DNA of 64,000 nucleotides from an uncultured Oscillospiraceae bacterium (GCA_910579175.1 CAJTTB010000005.1:1-64000), one strand, 5' to 3'; shown: positions 7,643-16,725, numbered from the stretch's first letter. Notes: a model not told the origin generated them from the letters alone. Made by a program: numbers and translations.

Positions 7643-10000
7643 ATGGAACAAAGGGAAATCAAAAAACAACGGTTCTATCCTAATCCAGAAACAGGACTGA
7701 CCATAGAACAAGTAAATAAACAAAAAGAATTGGGAAATCAAAATGTGACGGCTGAAAAAATCACCAAGTCCACCACACAAATTCTAACAGATAATATCTG
7801 TACACTGTTTAACCTGTTCAATATTTTAATTGCAATTGCGTTGGCATGCGTGGGAGCTTGGAGCAATATGGTGTTTATTCTCATTATTGCATTGAATACC
7901 ACCATTGGAATTGTACAAGAATTTCACGCTAGAAAGCTGGTAGAACAACTTTCATTGCTTTCAATTCCAAATGCAACCGTAGTGCGTGATGGAGAAATTT
8001 CGGAAATAGCAGTCGAACAGTTGGTGCTAGACGATGTAATGTTGTTGGAAAGTGGAAAGCAAATTTGTTCTGATGCAGTTGTATTGAGCGGTGAAATAGA
8101 GGTGAATGAATCCTTATTGACTGGGGAATCCGATTCCATTCGTAAAATGGTAGGGGATACGATTTTATCTGGGAGCTTTGTAGTCAGCGGGAAATGTCGG
8201 GCGAAGGTAGAACATGTGGGAACAGATAATTTTGCAGTTCATATTTCGCAAGAAGCAAAACAGATAAAACAGGTTCATTCAGAATTGCTTTCTTCTATGA
8301 AAAAGGTAACAAAGTTGACAGGTTTTTTAATTATACCTTTAGGCGTGTTGCTGTTTATTGAAGCGTTTTTTTTGCGTCAAAATGATATCACAAGTTCGGT
8401 AGTATCTACGGCTGCTGGTCTTTTGGGAATGCTTCCCAAAGGCTTGGTGTTGCTTATCAGCATCAATTTGGCAGTGGGCGTTGCGCGACTGGCAAAGAAA
8501 AAAGTATTGGTACAGGATTTATTTTCCTTGGAAACCTTGGCGCATATTGATACATTATGCCTAGATAAAACGGGGACCATCACCGAAGGAAAGATGAAGA
8601 TAGAGCAGGTATATACTTTGAGTGAACAGGATATTGCCTTTGAAGATTTGATGGGCTCTTTTTTGCAGTATACAGATGATAACAATGCAACCTTTCAGGC
8701 AATGGAACAGTATTTTGAAAAGAATCTAAAATACACTCCAGTGGTAAAGATTCCGTTTTCTTCCCAGAGGAAGTGGAGTGCAATGACCTTTGAGCAAGCA
8801 GGAACTTTGATTATCGGTGCTCCAGAACGGTTGAGTGATCAACCATTGCCAAAAGAAGTTTTGGCAGAAGTGGAAAATGGTACAAGGGTCCTTGTGGCAG
8901 GATGGACGCCAGAACCGATTGATGTGAATGATTCTTTACCAGATATTATTCCACTGAAAGCGATTTTAATGACCGATCCAATTCGAGAAAATGCAGTCGA
9001 AACATTTTCTTATTTTCAACAAGAGGGCGTTCAAATCAAGGTGATTTCTGGGGATAATCCGGTGGCAGTATCGGCGATTGCCAAAAAAGCGGGGTTGACA
9101 GAATTAGATACTTTTATTGATATGAGCACGATTCAAACAGATGAACAATTACAACAAGCGGCAGAGGAATATCAAGTGTTTGGACGTGTTTCTCCACATC
9201 AAAAGAAAAAGTTGGTGCAAGCACTTCAACAAAAGGGTCATTCAGTTGCGATGACCGGTGATGGCGTCAATGATATTTTGGCACTGAGAGAAGCGGATTG
9301 TGGAATTGCAGTGGCACAGGGAAGTGATGCCACCCGTCAAGTTGCGCAATTGGTGTTGTTGAATTCTGATTTTTCTATGTTAAAGGATGTTTTATCAGAG
9401 GGTAGAAGAGTGGTTCACAATATCACCAGAGTAGCAGGTGTATTTTTTGTAAAGACGCTTTATTCTGTTTTACTTTGTTTGATTTGCCTCTTTTGCAATG
9501 TGCCTTTTCCATTTGCACCTATCCAAATCACCTTGATAGATTTGGCAATTGAAGGATATCCCTCTTTCTTTATGTCGTTTGAACCCAATAATCAAAAGGT
9601 AACAGGTACTTTTTTGAGTTCTGTCATGAGAAGGGCGATTCCCAATGCACTTTCGATTGTTTTCGTTGTGACATTTGTATTGTTTTTTGATTCTATCTTA
9701 CACATTCCATCAGAACAAAAGGTGTTGCTAATGTATTTGTTGGTGGGAACTGTGGGAATCCAAGCAGTATTTAAAACCTGCCTTCCATTTAATCCATTGA
9801 GAGTGTTTTTATTTGTGACAATGTCTGGTGGATATTATATAGCAGTGATGTTGTTTCATACAATTTTAAAACTGCCAATGATTTCGGTACAGATTTTACC
9901 AGCATTCTTGGTATTGGTAGCAATTAGTATTGTATTAGAGCGTCTATTTGCGCAGGTATCTAACCGAATTTTTCAAAGATATGTGAAAGTAGCACCATAA
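7643..10000 (+). CDS. Cation-translocating P-type ATPase (HAD-IC, CtpE-like)
   Basis: A 785-residue membrane pump. In order: an N-terminal cytoplasmic part; membrane segments at about 50-90; the actuator domain with TGES (160-163); segments at about 225-290 with a PKGL motif (265-268); the phosphorylation motif DKTGT starting at Asp 308; the hinge motif TGDGVND (538-544); and six C-terminal membrane segments. This is the P-type family that includes mycobacterial CtpE. The transported ion is not evident. In calcium pumps the fourth-segment motif is PEGL; here the Glu is Lys, so ion specificity should not be copied from them. ATG 7643 follows AAAGGA by nine bases. The gene stands alone before an acetyltransferase gene. 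Confidence 0.9.
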   Translation: MEQREIKKQRFYPNPETGLTIEQVNKQKELGNQNVTAEKITKSTTQILTDNICTLFNLFNILIAIALACVGAWSNMVFILIIALNTTIGIVQEFHARKLVEQLSLLSIPNATVVRDGEISEIAVEQLVLDDVMLLESGKQICSDAVVLSGEIEVNESLLTGESDSIRKMVGDTILSGSFVVSGKCRAKVEHVGTDNFAVHISQEAKQIKQVHSELLSSMKKVTKLTGFLIIPLGVLLFIEAFFLRQNDITSSVVSTAAGLLGMLPKGLVLLISINLAVGVARLAKKKVLVQDLFSLETLAHIDTLCLDKTGTITEGKMKIEQVYTLSEQDIAFEDLMGSFLQYTDDNNATFQAMEQYFEKNLKYTPVVKIPFSSQRKWSAMTFEQAGTLIIGAPERLSDQPLPKEVLAEVENGTRVLVAGWTPEPIDVNDSLPDIIPLKAILMTDPIRENAVETFSYFQQEGVQIKVISGDNPVAVSAIAKKAGLTELDTFIDMSTIQTDEQLQQAAEEYQVFGRVSPHQKKKLVQALQQKGHSVAMTGDGVNDILALREADCGIAVAQGSDATRQVAQLVLLNSDFSMLKDVLSEGRRVVHNITRVAGVFFVKTLYSVLLCLICLFCNVPFPFAPIQITLIDLAIEGYPSFFMSFEPNNQKVTGTFLSSVMRRAIPNALSIVFVVTFVLFFDSILHIPSEQKVLLMYLLVGTVGIQAVFKTCLPFNPLRVFLFVTMSGGYYIAVMLFHTILKLPMISVQILPAFLVLVAISIVLERLFAQVSNRIFQRYVKVAP

Positions 10001-10045
10001 AGTACTGATTTTATAGTTGATATAATTGAGAAAGGATATGTTAAA

Positions 10046-10687
10046 ATGTCATTGGAGCAACAGATGAAAACAGGTTTACTGTATTGTGAGTATGGTCACA
10101 ATAGTGAACAGGATAAGAAATATGAACAAGTTATTGAGCAGCAGAGAGTCCACTGTAAAGAAATGATGTTTGATTACAATCATACAAGACCGAAAGAAGT
10201 AGAAAAGAAAGCGGCTATTTTAAAGGATTTATTGGGAAGCATTGGAAAAAATTGTTGGATTGAAGCTCCAGCTCATTTTGCCTATGGTTGTAATACACAT
10301 ATTGGAGACTATTTTTATGCGAATTTTAATATGGTAGTTGTGGATGATGGGGAGGTTGTTATTGGCAATTATGTGATGTTTGGACCAAATGTGACATTAT
10401 CTGTTACAGGGCATCCAGTCTATGGAGAGTTTCGCAGAGATGGTACACAATTTTCACTGCCAATTCATATTGGTGATGATGTCTGGGTTGGTTCTAATAC
10501 AGTGATTTTGCCAGGGGTAACGATTGGCAACAATGTGGTAATTGGAGCAGGTAGTGTTGTGACAAAGGACATCCCCGATAATGTAGTCGCCTTTGGCGCG
10601 CCTTGTAAAGTGGTTCGTGAAATTTCAGATTATGATCGAGAATATTATCGCAAGGATATGAAAATTAATTGGGGATGGCAAGAGTAA
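10046..10687 (+). CDS. Sugar O-acetyltransferase (maltose/galactoside acetyltransferase family)
   Basis: A 213-residue left-handed beta-helix enzyme that moves acetyl from acetyl-CoA to sugars. The N-terminal helical maltose-acetyltransferase domain (about 1-60, YNHTRPKEVEKKAAIL) precedes hexapeptide repeats (about 75-190), with the catalytic region VTLSVTGHPVYGEFR containing the conserved His and the cofactor-side repeats IGDDVWVGSNTVILPGVTIG. Length is typical of Maa/LacA (about 185-210). RBS AAAGGA precedes the ATG. It follows the ATPase gene by 45 bases and may be read from it. Confidence 0.9.
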   Translation: MSLEQQMKTGLLYCEYGHNSEQDKKYEQVIEQQRVHCKEMMFDYNHTRPKEVEKKAAILKDLLGSIGKNCWIEAPAHFAYGCNTHIGDYFYANFNMVVVDDGEVVIGNYVMFGPNVTLSVTGHPVYGEFRRDGTQFSLPIHIGDDVWVGSNTVILPGVTIGNNVVIGAGSVVTKDIPDNVVAFGAPCKVVREISDYDREYYRKDMKINWGWQE

Positions 10688-10808
10688 TCAAAAAGCACTA
10701 TAAAATTAATAAAAAGACATATGGTCATCGAGATGAGAACATAAGTTGATTGCTCTGAAACAATAGGGAATTGATAACGAAAATTTTATAAAATATTCCT
10801 GTTTTATA

Positions 10809-10837
10809 TTGCTATTTAAAAAAAATTAGTATATAAT
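10809..10837 (+). promoter_or_regulatory. Promoter for the isomerase-oxidoreductase pair
   Basis: TTGCTA (10809-10814), 17-base spacer, TATAAT (10832-10837), 56 bases before the start codon at 10894. Confidence 0.75.
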
Positions 10838-10893
10838 GAACTTTCAGAGGGGTTTTCAGTTGGAATGGAGAGAAGTAAGAAGGAGATATCATT

Positions 10894-11739
10894 ATGTATC
10901 AGTTACCAATTGGTGTCATTGTAGACAGCTTTCATCTGCCAATTAAAGATGCGGTTGTAAAAGCTGCACAGATGGGTGCAAAGGGCATTCAGGTTTATTC
11001 TGTTGCGGGAGAAATGGCTCCCGAGAATATGACACCTCAAAAACGAAAAGAATTTTTAAAACTTGTAAAAGATAATGGATTGGTTATTTCTGCGCTTTGT
11101 GGAGATTTGGGTGGCGGATTTACTCATGCAGAGAAAAATCAAGAACGAGTAGAATGCTCTAAGCGCATTTTGGATTTGGCAAAGGATTTGGAAACAGATG
11201 TTGTGACGACTCACATTGGAGTTGTGCCAGCAGATAAAAAGCATGAACGCTATCAAGTTATGCAAGAAGCTTGTTTTCAATTGGCACAATATGCAGATCA
11301 GATGCAAGCACATTTTGCAATTGAAACTGGACCAGAAAAAGCAATCACTTTAAAATCTTTTTTAGATGACCTTCATTCCACTGGTGTAGCAGTTAATTTG
11401 GACCCTGCCAATTTTGTAATGGTAACTGGAGATGATCCTGTTGAAGCGGTTTATACTTTAAAGGATTATATTGTACATACCCATGCAAAGGACGGAAAAC
11501 GTTTGTTTGAGCAAGATCCAGAAATTGTTTATGGCATCAAAGATGTGATTGTAACAAACGAATCATTCATTGAGTTGCCACTGGGTGAAGGCGACGTTGA
11601 TTTTCCAAATTATCTAAAAGCATTACAAGAAATTGGGTATCAGGGATTTTTAACCATTGAACGTGAAGTCGGCGATCAGCCAGCAGTTGATATTGGAAAA
11701 GCAATCACATTTTTAAATGAAAAATTACAAGCACTATAA
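10894..11739 (+). CDS. Sugar phosphate isomerase/epimerase (xylose isomerase-like TIM barrel)
   Basis: A 281-residue cytoplasmic protein of the AP-endonuclease-2/xylose-isomerase-like family. Successive barrel strands are visible: GVIVDSF, GIQVYS, VISALCGDLGG, VVTTHIGVVP, FAIETGP, VNLDPAN, VHTHAKDG and LTIEREVG. The conserved acidic and His ligands lie in ETGPE, LDPANF, HTHAKDG and the final ERE. Members act on inositol or sugar derivatives; the substrate here is unknown. RBS AAGGAG is well placed. The Gfo/Idh/MocA gene starts 20 bases after its stop, and such pairs usually act in sequence on one sugar or inositol catabolite. Confidence 0.88.
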   Translation: MYQLPIGVIVDSFHLPIKDAVVKAAQMGAKGIQVYSVAGEMAPENMTPQKRKEFLKLVKDNGLVISALCGDLGGGFTHAEKNQERVECSKRILDLAKDLETDVVTTHIGVVPADKKHERYQVMQEACFQLAQYADQMQAHFAIETGPEKAITLKSFLDDLHSTGVAVNLDPANFVMVTGDDPVEAVYTLKDYIVHTHAKDGKRLFEQDPEIVYGIKDVIVTNESFIELPLGEGDVDFPNYLKALQEIGYQGFLTIEREVGDQPAVDIGKAITFLNEKLQAL

Positions 11740-11759
11740 TATAGAGGATGGGAAAGAAT

Positions 11760-12827
11760 ATGATAAAAATTGGAATTATTGGAACCGGAAGTATTAGCCA
11801 TGAACATATGCAAAGCTATGTGAATCATCCAGAAGTAGAATTATATGCCTTGTGTGATTTAAATCTAGAGCGCGCACAAGCAGCTGCTAAAAAGTATGGA
11901 GTTGATTCCTCTCGTGTTTTTACAGATATGAATGATATGTTGGCATTGGACGAGTTGGATGCAGTTAGTGTTTGTACTTGGAATAGTGCGCATGCTCCTT
12001 GTACCATTGCAGCGCTCAATGCTGGCAAGCATGTTTTATGTGAAAAACCAATGGCACTCAATGCAACTGAAGCAAAAGAGATGAAACAAGCTGCTGATAA
12101 AGCAGGAAAATTATTGCAGATTGGATTTGTTCGCCGTTATGGCAATGACTGTGCAATTTTAAAAGACTTTATTAGCAAGGACTTTTTTGGTGAAATTTAC
12201 TATGCAAAAGCTGCTTATTTGAGAAGAAATGGAAACCCTGGAGGATGGTTTGGCGATAAGACTTATTCTGGCGGTGGTCCTCTGATTGACTTGGGTGTCC
12301 ATGTAATCGATTTGGTTCGTTATTTACTGGGAAATCCAAAACCAGTTTCTGTTTATGGTGCAACTTTCCAGAAATTATTCAATCGTCCAACAGTAAAGGC
12401 AAGTACAGAGTATAGTTCTGCTGGAAAAACAGAAAACGATGTTTGTAATGTAGAAGATTTGGCAAGTGCAATGATTCGTTTTGAAAATGGTGCAGTGCTT
12501 TCTATTGAAGCGAGCTTTTCTTTAAATCTGAAACAGGATAAAGGGGAAATTGAATTATTTGGTACGAAAGCAGGTGCTAAGATTTCTCCAGAACTACAAG
12601 TTTATACAGAGTTAAATGATTATATGGTAAATGTGGACTTTACCAATGAAACTGCATTGAGCTTTGGAGGATTATTCCAAAATGAAATCAATCATTTTGT
12701 AGATAATGTTTCTGGAAAAAGTGATACTTGTATTGCCCCAGCAGAAGATGGCATTGAATTGATGCGTATTTTAGATGGTATTTATGAATCTGCTAGAACA
12801 GGACATGAAGTGATTTTAGAAGCTTAA
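11760..12827 (+). CDS. Gfo/Idh/MocA family NAD(P)-dependent oxidoreductase
   Basis: A 355-residue dehydrogenase. The N-terminal Rossmann fold begins IGIIGTGSIS (dinucleotide-binding GxGxxS), and the family's catalytic CEKPMALN (Lys of the EKP motif, about residue 95) follows. The C-terminal alpha/beta domain carries GGGPLIDLGVHVIDL, with the conserved Asp and His. Members oxidise or reduce sugars and inositols. An in-frame ATG at 11748 exists, but its RBS would be too close; ATG 11760 gives the canonical N-terminus. It is co-transcribed with the preceding isomerase, and a strong terminator follows. Confidence 0.92.
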   Translation: MIKIGIIGTGSISHEHMQSYVNHPEVELYALCDLNLERAQAAAKKYGVDSSRVFTDMNDMLALDELDAVSVCTWNSAHAPCTIAALNAGKHVLCEKPMALNATEAKEMKQAADKAGKLLQIGFVRRYGNDCAILKDFISKDFFGEIYYAKAAYLRRNGNPGGWFGDKTYSGGGPLIDLGVHVIDLVRYLLGNPKPVSVYGATFQKLFNRPTVKASTEYSSAGKTENDVCNVEDLASAMIRFENGAVLSIEASFSLNLKQDKGEIELFGTKAGAKISPELQVYTELNDYMVNVDFTNETALSFGGLFQNEINHFVDNVSGKSDTCIAPAEDGIELMRILDGIYESARTGHEVILEA

Positions 12828-12837
12828 ATAAAATAAA

Positions 12838-12870
12838 AAACAGCACCCAACGGATAGTTGGGTGCTGTTT
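12838..12870. terminator. Bidirectional terminator between convergent genes
   Basis: AAACAGCACCCAAC (12838-12851) and GTTGGGTGCTGTTT (12857-12870) form a 14-bp GC-containing stem with A and T runs on either side. It ends the oxidoreductase operon and the opposing flavoprotein/MATE operon. Confidence 0.92.
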
Positions 12871-12888
12871 GATTTTGGCAAATAAATA

Positions 12889-13383
12889 TTATGATGGATT
12901 GTGATTTTGAACAGCTTGGGAGGCGCTTTTTGCTGTAACATGTTCTATGGTAATTTCGATGATAGCAGTTTTTTCCCAGTCTTTTTCAATCTCTTGTTGA
13001 CCAGATTGGATAAAGTCTGCACAATATTTTTGAATTAGCCCTTCTAATGCTTGTCTGCGAATGACATCATCACTGACAATAGAAGCTGTTCCAAAAACAA
13101 TAGCGCTGCGATAGTTGGTTGAAAAGATATCTGGTATGACAGTATCTTGGTCCACAATACAAAAGCAAACATGATTATTTTTTTGAATACAATCCAGTTT
13201 GTATCCGGATATTGCACAGTGAATATAAATGTTGCCATTGAGATAAACATAGTTTAGTGGTACTGCATAGGGATAGGATTCCATTCCTGTGAATGCTAAA
13301 ATACCAGTATTGCCCTTGTGTAAAATCTCTTCTGTTTCTATTGTGGATAATTGTTGACGACTTCTTCTCATTTGTGGAAACAT
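12889..13383 (-). CDS. Pyridoxamine 5'-phosphate oxidase family (NimA-like) flavin-binding protein
   Basis: A 164-residue split-barrel protein. The N-terminal MRRSRQQLSTIETEEILHKG and the strands GILAFTG...YPYAVPLNYVYLNGNIYIHCA match the PNPOx-like/NimA group, small FMN- or heme-binding proteins. Some members reduce 5-nitroimidazoles, but most have no known role, and no specific resistance claim is made. RBS AGGAGGTG lies eight bases before the ATG at 13383. It starts 13 bases after the stop of the upstream MATE gene, so the two share an operon and end at the terminator at 12838-12870. Confidence 0.82.
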   Translation of the reverse strand: MFPQMRRSRQQLSTIETEEILHKGNTGILAFTGMESYPYAVPLNYVYLNGNIYIHCAISGYKLDCIQKNNHVCFCIVDQDTVIPDIFSTNYRSAIVFGTASIVSDDVIRRQALEGLIQKYCADFIQSGQQEIEKDWEKTAIIEITIEHVTAKSASQAVQNHNPS

Positions 13384-13396
13384 AAAGACACACCTC

Positions 13397-14716
13397 CTAA
13401 TGTATTTTCTGTGATGGGAAAAATTTAAAAAACAACAATGTAATTATGATAACTAATAATTCACTGATTGGAAAGGATAACCAAACTCCTGTCATTTGAA
13501 AGAGATTGGAAAGTATCCATGCAGCGGGAATGATAACGATAAATCCCCTGAGTAAAGAGATGAAAAAAGCTGGTTTGGGCTGGTTTCGTGCACTAAAATA
13601 CATGGCAATGATAATATTTGGTCCTGCACAGAAAAAGGCGAGAAAATAAATGCGCAAACCATAAATCGCAATTTCTTGAAAGAGGTTATCTTGTTCTTTA
13701 TTAAACCAAAGAGAAATGGTATCAGCTCCCAAAAAGGTGATAACATATACTACAATACTGATTATCATAGCAGTGGCAAACGCATAACGACGGGCTTGTC
13801 CCACTTCTTTGGTATGGTTGCACCCAAAATGATAACTGATAAGGGGCTGCATTCCTTGTGCAATGCCAGTGAAGATGGAAGTGACAACAAGGGACAGATT
13901 GGCAATCACACCATAAGCAGCAACGCCAACATTTCCCTGTAGTTTTAGAATGATAAAGTTAAATACCACAATGACAATGCCAGAAGATAATTCTGCAATC
14001 AGAGAGGAGATTCCCAAAGATATCGTGCGCTTGATGTTTTGAAAGAGCAAGCGAGTTTTTATCAGATGAAATTGGTTTTGTTTTTGAACAAATTGAATGG
14101 ATAAGATACCAATGCTGATAATAGGTGCTAGTCCAGTGGCTAGGACTGCGCCAAAAATGCCCATTTGACAGGGGAATAGAAATACATAATCCAAAACAAT
14201 GTTGGACAAACTACCTCCCAACATGGCAAACATCGCCAAACGGGGATTTTTATCATTTCTAGTAAAGTTTAGTAAGATATTATTGATTAAAAACATGGGA
14301 GCGAATAATAAAATGAAACGCAGATAAATGGTAGTCATCTGATGAACGATGTGGTTTGCTCCCAATAAAGAGCTGATTTGTTCGGCACCCAAAAGACCAA
14401 TGATCACAAAAACCACACCAACCAGCAACCCAAATTGTATCGCGTTGGTAAAGGTTTGATTTGCTTGATATTGCTGTTGTTTGCTATGAGAGATACAATA
14501 CTGAATGGCACTACCAGTACCTATCATCAGTCCCATTCCATGAATGAGACTATAAACCGGAATGGCAATATTCAGGGCAGTTAATCCATCAGTACCCAAT
14601 GCTTGTGCAATAAAAAAGGTATCTGCTAGGATATAACAGGATAATCCAATCATGCCAAATACATGAAAGGAAACATATTGCATAAATGTCTTAAAAATAG
14701 AATGATGATTTGTCAT
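13397..14716 (-). CDS. MATE family efflux transporter
   Basis: A 439-residue protein with twelve membrane segments in two similar halves. The family signatures are ADTFFIAQALGTDGLTALNIAIP near the N-terminus and the related VAAYGVIANLSLVV in the second half. MATE proteins export cationic drugs, dyes or metabolites using sodium or proton gradients; the substrate here is unknown. The RBS (AAAGAG) is weak. A promoter lies far upstream at 14958-14987, leaving a leader of roughly 240 bases. The PNPOx-like gene follows in the same operon. It is one of four MATE genes in this window. Confidence 0.9.
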   Translation of the reverse strand: MTNHHSIFKTFMQYVSFHVFGMIGLSCYILADTFFIAQALGTDGLTALNIAIPVYSLIHGMGLMIGTGSAIQYCISHSKQQQYQANQTFTNAIQFGLLVGVVFVIIGLLGAEQISSLLGANHIVHQMTTIYLRFILLFAPMFLINNILLNFTRNDKNPRLAMFAMLGGSLSNIVLDYVFLFPCQMGIFGAVLATGLAPIISIGILSIQFVQKQNQFHLIKTRLLFQNIKRTISLGISSLIAELSSGIVIVVFNFIILKLQGNVGVAAYGVIANLSLVVTSIFTGIAQGMQPLISYHFGCNHTKEVGQARRYAFATAMIISIVVYVITFLGADTISLWFNKEQDNLFQEIAIYGLRIYFLAFFCAGPNIIIAMYFSARNQPKPAFFISLLRGFIVIIPAAWILSNLFQMTGVWLSFPISELLVIIITLLFFKFFPSQKIH

Positions 14717-14957
14717 AAAGAACTCTTTTTTATCTAGTTGAGATTTTCGTTGAATCTACCAAGAATTTTTTCGTCTTGATAGAAGGCAGAATAAATTGGT
14801 ATCAATAATAGATTGTATCAGGTTTATCAGTAATTTTTTGTATTCATAAGCAATGATGATGGAGGAAGAAAACCTCATTTTAAACGAAATGAATATGTGA
14901 ATAACTTGTGTTGATAAATAAAAATTCTCGGTTGTTTATGACCAAGCAAGTTATTTT

Positions 14958-14987
14958 ATTATAACATAAATGCTAGAATCAATGCAA
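14958..14987 (-). promoter_or_regulatory. Promoter for MATE gene 13397-14716
   Basis: Minus strand TTGCAT (14987-14982), 18-base spacer, TATAAT (14963-14958). Confidence 0.5.
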
Positions 14988-15026
14988 GATAATTGAAATG
15001 AATCAGATGGTTTTCAAAGATAAATA

Positions 15027-15060
15027 GGAGCTATTGCATTGCTGCAATAGCTCCCGTTTG
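15027..15060 (-). terminator. Terminator after the small Cys/Gly-rich gene
   Basis: GGAGCTATTGCA and TGCAATAGCTCC, at about 15028-15054, are perfect inverted repeats around a short loop, just after the stop codon of the small gene on the minus strand. Confidence 0.75.
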
Positions 15061-15074
15061 ATTTTTCAGATAAA

Positions 15075-15233
15075 TTAGCAGCCACAACCACAGTCGTTAC
15101 CGCAACCACAATTGTTGTTACCGCAACCACAGTTATTACCACAGCCACAATTGCCGCCAAAGCCGTAACCACCACAGCAAACTAATAATAAGATGATGAT
15201 AAGTACCCATGAACAACTATTATTACCAAACAT
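15075..15233 (-). CDS. Small Cys/Gly/Asn-rich protein (chorion class high-cysteine HCB type)
   Basis: A 52-residue protein read on the minus strand. MFGNNSCSWV is followed by a short hydrophobic stretch (LIIILLLV), then CCGGYGFGG and a repetitive tail of NCGCG units (13 Cys in all). This layout matches the tiny Clostridia proteins annotated as chorion class high-cysteine HCB protein 13. The hydrophobic part could sit in a membrane; the tail could cross-link or bind metal. RBS AGAGGA precedes the ATG. A sigma-K-like -10 lies upstream, which would fit a spore surface protein. Function is unknown. Confidence 0.75.
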   Translation of the reverse strand: MFGNNSCSWVLIIILLLVCCGGYGFGGNCGCGNNCGCGNNNCGCGNDCGCGC

Positions 15234-15274
15234 AAGAATCCTCTTTCTCCAATAGTATTGAAAATTTAATTGTT

Positions 15275-15334
15275 ACAAGGTTCCTTCAACTGCCTACTAT
15301 TGGGAAGCGGTGAAGTTTTTTGATTGAACCTTGT
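15275..15334. other. Inverted repeat in the leader of the small Cys-rich gene
   Basis: ACAAGGTTC (15275-15283) and GAACCTTGT (15326-15334) are exact inverted copies 42 bases apart. They would fold the leader RNA of the small gene into a long-range hairpin. They could also terminate the MATE transcript that ends at 15394. Confidence 0.45.
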
Positions 15335-15341
15335 TATGTCT

Positions 15342-15370
15342 TATACTATGTAGAGATGGCAGAATGTGTT
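15342..15370 (-). promoter_or_regulatory. Possible sigma-K-type promoter for the small Cys-rich gene
   Basis: On the minus strand CATAGTATA (15350-15342) fits the late mother-cell -10 pattern CATAnnnTA. An AC dinucleotide lies about 15-17 bases upstream. Two short matches are weak evidence. Confidence 0.35.
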
Positions 15371-15393
15371 ACTCAAAAGAAAAAAATTTTATG

Positions 15394-16725
15394 TTAGCCA
15401 GGAAGCCTCATTTTATTTCTCTGCCGAAATAGAAAATAGAGTATACCAGTACAGTCAGCTAAAAACCACCCAATTGGAATAGACCACCAAACGCCTTCTA
15501 ATCCAATCCAATATGCCATTAGATAAGCGAGTACTACACGAGTACCCAGTGAAATGACAGTCAAGACAATGGACATAAAGACATTTCCAATGCCTCGATA
15601 AATTCCATAAAATAGAAATAAAAATCCGATTAGACAGTAGAAACAACACACTACATGAAGGCATTCAACACCCAATTGGATAACCTCTTGGTCGGTTACA
15701 AATAATTGAATCAACTGGGGAGCAAATAGATAAACAATACTGGAGATTACAGCACAAAATATCACTACAAATAAAAAAGAAACTTTCATACCATCAATAA
15801 TGCGTTTGTATTGTTTTGCCCCTTTGTTTTGTGCCACATAGGTTGCAAAGGCATTCCCAAAGTCCTGTACAGGCATATAGGCGAAGGAATCTATTTTTGA
15901 CGCAGAGGTAAAAGCTGCAATGGCAACCGTTCCAAAGGAATTGACTAACCCCTGCACCATTAGGATACCAAAGTTCATAATGGATTGCTGAATAGAGGTC
16001 AGAATAGAATAACTGATGGTGATATTGACAATATAGTTATCTATTTTAAAATCTTCCTTTTGGAAGGTTAAAAAGCGAATTTTTTTGATACAATAGACCA
16101 TACTCAATGTAGCAGAAAATAGTTGGGAGATAATAGTAGCGAAAGCAGCACCAAATATACCCATCTGAAAGGGAACAACCAAGATAATATCAAAGATGAT
16201 ATTGGCGATTACAGAGATGATCAAAAAGATAAGTGGGGCTTTTGAGTTGCCCAATGCTCTTTGTAGGTTGGCAGACCAATTGTAGAGAAAGACAAATGGG
16301 ATACCATAAAAGATAGTAGTCAAATAGGTTTGGGTCATATTTTGAATGTCAAGGGGAATGTTGGTGAAGATCATAATTTGCTTTGTAAATAAAAGGGACA
16401 GGATACTGATAAGCAGAGAAATGCCACCAATCATAATAAAGGAAAAAATAATTGATTTTTTTAAATTTGTCCAAAGTTTGCCTCCAAAGAATTGAGAAAA
16501 AGCAACCGAAACCCCCATACATAATCCCAGGATAATAGAGGTAATAAAGGTAGTAACTGCATAAGAAGAGCCTACAGCTGCCAGTGCATCACTTCCCAAA
16601 TATCTACCCACGATCATAGAGTCGGCAATGTTGTAAAATTGTTGAAAGAGATTGCCGATCATCATTGGGATAGAGAATCGAAGAATCACTTTGACTGGGC
16701 TACCGATTGTTAAATCTTTTATCAT
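15394..16725 (-). CDS. MATE family efflux transporter
   Basis: A 443-residue, twelve-segment transporter. The N-terminus MIKDLTIGSPVKVILRFSIPMMIGNLFQQFYNIADSM-type opening, followed by IVGRYLGSDALAAVG, is the form seen in the MepA/DinF-like clostridial branch, distinct from the MATE at 13397-14716. The substrate is unknown. RBS AGAAAGGA stands upstream of ATG 16725. It is separated from the other MATE by the small Cys-rich gene, and its start region is divergent from the ctsR operon. Confidence 0.92.
   Translation of the reverse strand: MIKDLTIGSPVKVILRFSIPMMIGNLFQQFYNIADSMIVGRYLGSDALAAVGSSYAVTTFITSIILGLCMGVSVAFSQFFGGKLWTNLKKSIIFSFIMIGGISLLISILSLLFTKQIMIFTNIPLDIQNMTQTYLTTIFYGIPFVFLYNWSANLQRALGNSKAPLIFLIISVIANIIFDIILVVPFQMGIFGAAFATIISQLFSATLSMVYCIKKIRFLTFQKEDFKIDNYIVNITISYSILTSIQQSIMNFGILMVQGLVNSFGTVAIAAFTSASKIDSFAYMPVQDFGNAFATYVAQNKGAKQYKRIIDGMKVSFLFVVIFCAVISSIVYLFAPQLIQLFVTDQEVIQLGVECLHVVCCFYCLIGFLFLFYGIYRGIGNVFMSIVLTVISLGTRVVLAYLMAYWIGLEGVWWSIPIGWFLADCTGILYFLFRQRNKMRLPG

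Larger units (their letters stand above)
14717..15074. other. Intergenic region and long leader of a MATE gene
   Basis: Holds the presumed promoter (14958-14987, minus) of the MATE gene at 13397-14716. No reading frame with an RBS and no recognisable RNA motif is visible in the leader. Bases 15030-15057 can form a short hairpin (GGAGCTATTGCATTGCTGC... pairing with ...GCAATAGCTCC) suited to terminate the small gene at 15075-15233. Confidence 0.45.

Noticed and set aside
12889..13383. Calling this a nitroimidazole-resistance gene
   Set aside because: It fits the broad PNPOx/NimA-like family only; resistance activity cannot be read from the sequence.
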